Shown here piece after piece: positions 5,192 to 5,503 of a stretch of DNA of 5,503 nucleotides (positions are counted from its first letter, which is position 1; every line of letters starts with the position of its first letter). The DNA lies in assembly GCA_031289385.1 (NCBI GenBank), contig JAITPP010000179.1:1-5503 (forward strand). The letters are read 5' to 3'. Both the position numbers and the translations under genes were made by a program. This DNA is from Prevotellaceae bacterium. GTDB lineage: Bacteria; Bacteroidota; Bacteroidia; Bacteroidales; UBA932. The notes beneath the pieces are model-generated. The model saw only the letters and a program-made list of their open reading frames with translations, did no database searches and had not been told where the DNA came from.

Positions 5192-5503
5192 ATGATGATT
5201 GATGCAATAGAAGTACGAAAAGATTTTCCTATTTTAAATACAACGGTTCACGGAAATCCTTTGATATATCTTGATAACGCTGCTACAACACAAAAGCCCG
5301 AATGTGTAATTCAAACTATTGATGAATTATATCGCACAAGCAATGCTAATATTCATCGCGGAGTTCATTTTTTAAGCGAACAATGTACGCAAAAATACGA
5401 AACATCGCGCGAAACAGTACGCAAATTCATAAATGCCGAAAAAACATCTGAAATTATTTTTACGGCAGGAACAACAAGTTCTATAAATCTTGTTGCAGCT
5501 TCG
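5192..5503 (+). CDS. sufS: Cysteine desulfurase, SufS type, 5' part (runs off the window)
   Basis: The first 104 codons of a group II cysteine desulfurase are present, against roughly 400 residues for the family. These PLP enzymes take sulfur from L-cysteine as an active-site persulfide and feed Fe-S cluster assembly by the SUF system in the cytoplasm. Visible family motifs are VRKDFPIL (8-15), YLDNAATTQKP (26-36), NANIHRGVHFLS (51-62), YETSRETVRKFI (69-80) and EIIFTAGTTSSINLVA (87-102). The last includes GTT at 93-95, near the PLP phosphate site. The PLP lysine and catalytic cysteine would lie beyond the window. Two in-frame ATGs (5192 and 5195) are both possible starts; the first is used here. 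The gene seems to have its own promoter and no other suf gene is upstream. A SufS-like homologue with another role cannot be excluded from the N-terminus alone. Confidence 0.9.
   Translation, partial: MMIDAIEVRKDFPILNTTVHGNPLIYLDNAATTQKPECVIQTIDELYRTSNANIHRGVHFLSEQCTQKYETSRETVRKFINAEKTSEIIFTAGTTSSINLVAAS

Overview
The window looks like chromosomal DNA from an AT-rich member of the Bacteroidetes, probably Bacteroidales. The evidence is the protein families (DUF1460 amidase, DUF4922, a two-domain GT2), A-rich start regions with no clear Shine-Dalgarno sequence, and two exact matches to the Bacteroidetes -7 promoter element TAnnTTTG placed just upstream of genes. No tRNA, rRNA, CRISPR array, insertion sequence or phage gene was recognised.

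Layout, left to right. A Qnr/McbG-like pentapeptide-repeat protein (50-616) comes first. It is followed by a 358-base gap (617-974) that is not empty. The gap holds the intact C-terminal end of a dihydrolipoyl dehydrogenase gene on the minus strand, with its own stop codon but no body (635-718). It also holds a block of TTAATT-type short repeats (789-840), a good intrinsic terminator hairpin (858-885) and a -7 promoter box (923-930). Four closely spaced plus-strand genes follow: a tandem-domain family 2 glycosyltransferase (975-2438), an exported DUF1460/AmiA-type peptidoglycan amidase (2444-3298), an unrecognised small lipoprotein (3313-3942) and a DUF4922 protein of the HIT/GalT/GDP-hexose-phosphorylase type (4002-4982). 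A 209-base gap (4983-5191) holds a dispersed-type repeat with a GAT every 9-10 bases, lying between the arms of a 13-base inverted repeat, and a promoter. The window ends inside the 5' part of a sufS-type cysteine desulfurase gene (5192-5503).

The four-gene run 975-4982 looks like one transcription unit. Its three recognisable members suggest cell-envelope or peptidoglycan turnover. The periplasmic amidase would cut anhydro-muropeptides. The cytoplasmic DUF4922 protein carries a nucleotide-sugar phosphorylase/transferase active-site motif. The glycosyltransferase would use an activated sugar. This linkage is inference; only the AmiA-type reaction rests on published work for the family. The lipoprotein is clearly more AT-rich than its neighbours and may be a later insertion in the cluster. 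The most interesting leads are the unexplored DUF4922 active site in this context and the lpd gene relic. No new defence or mobile system was seen.
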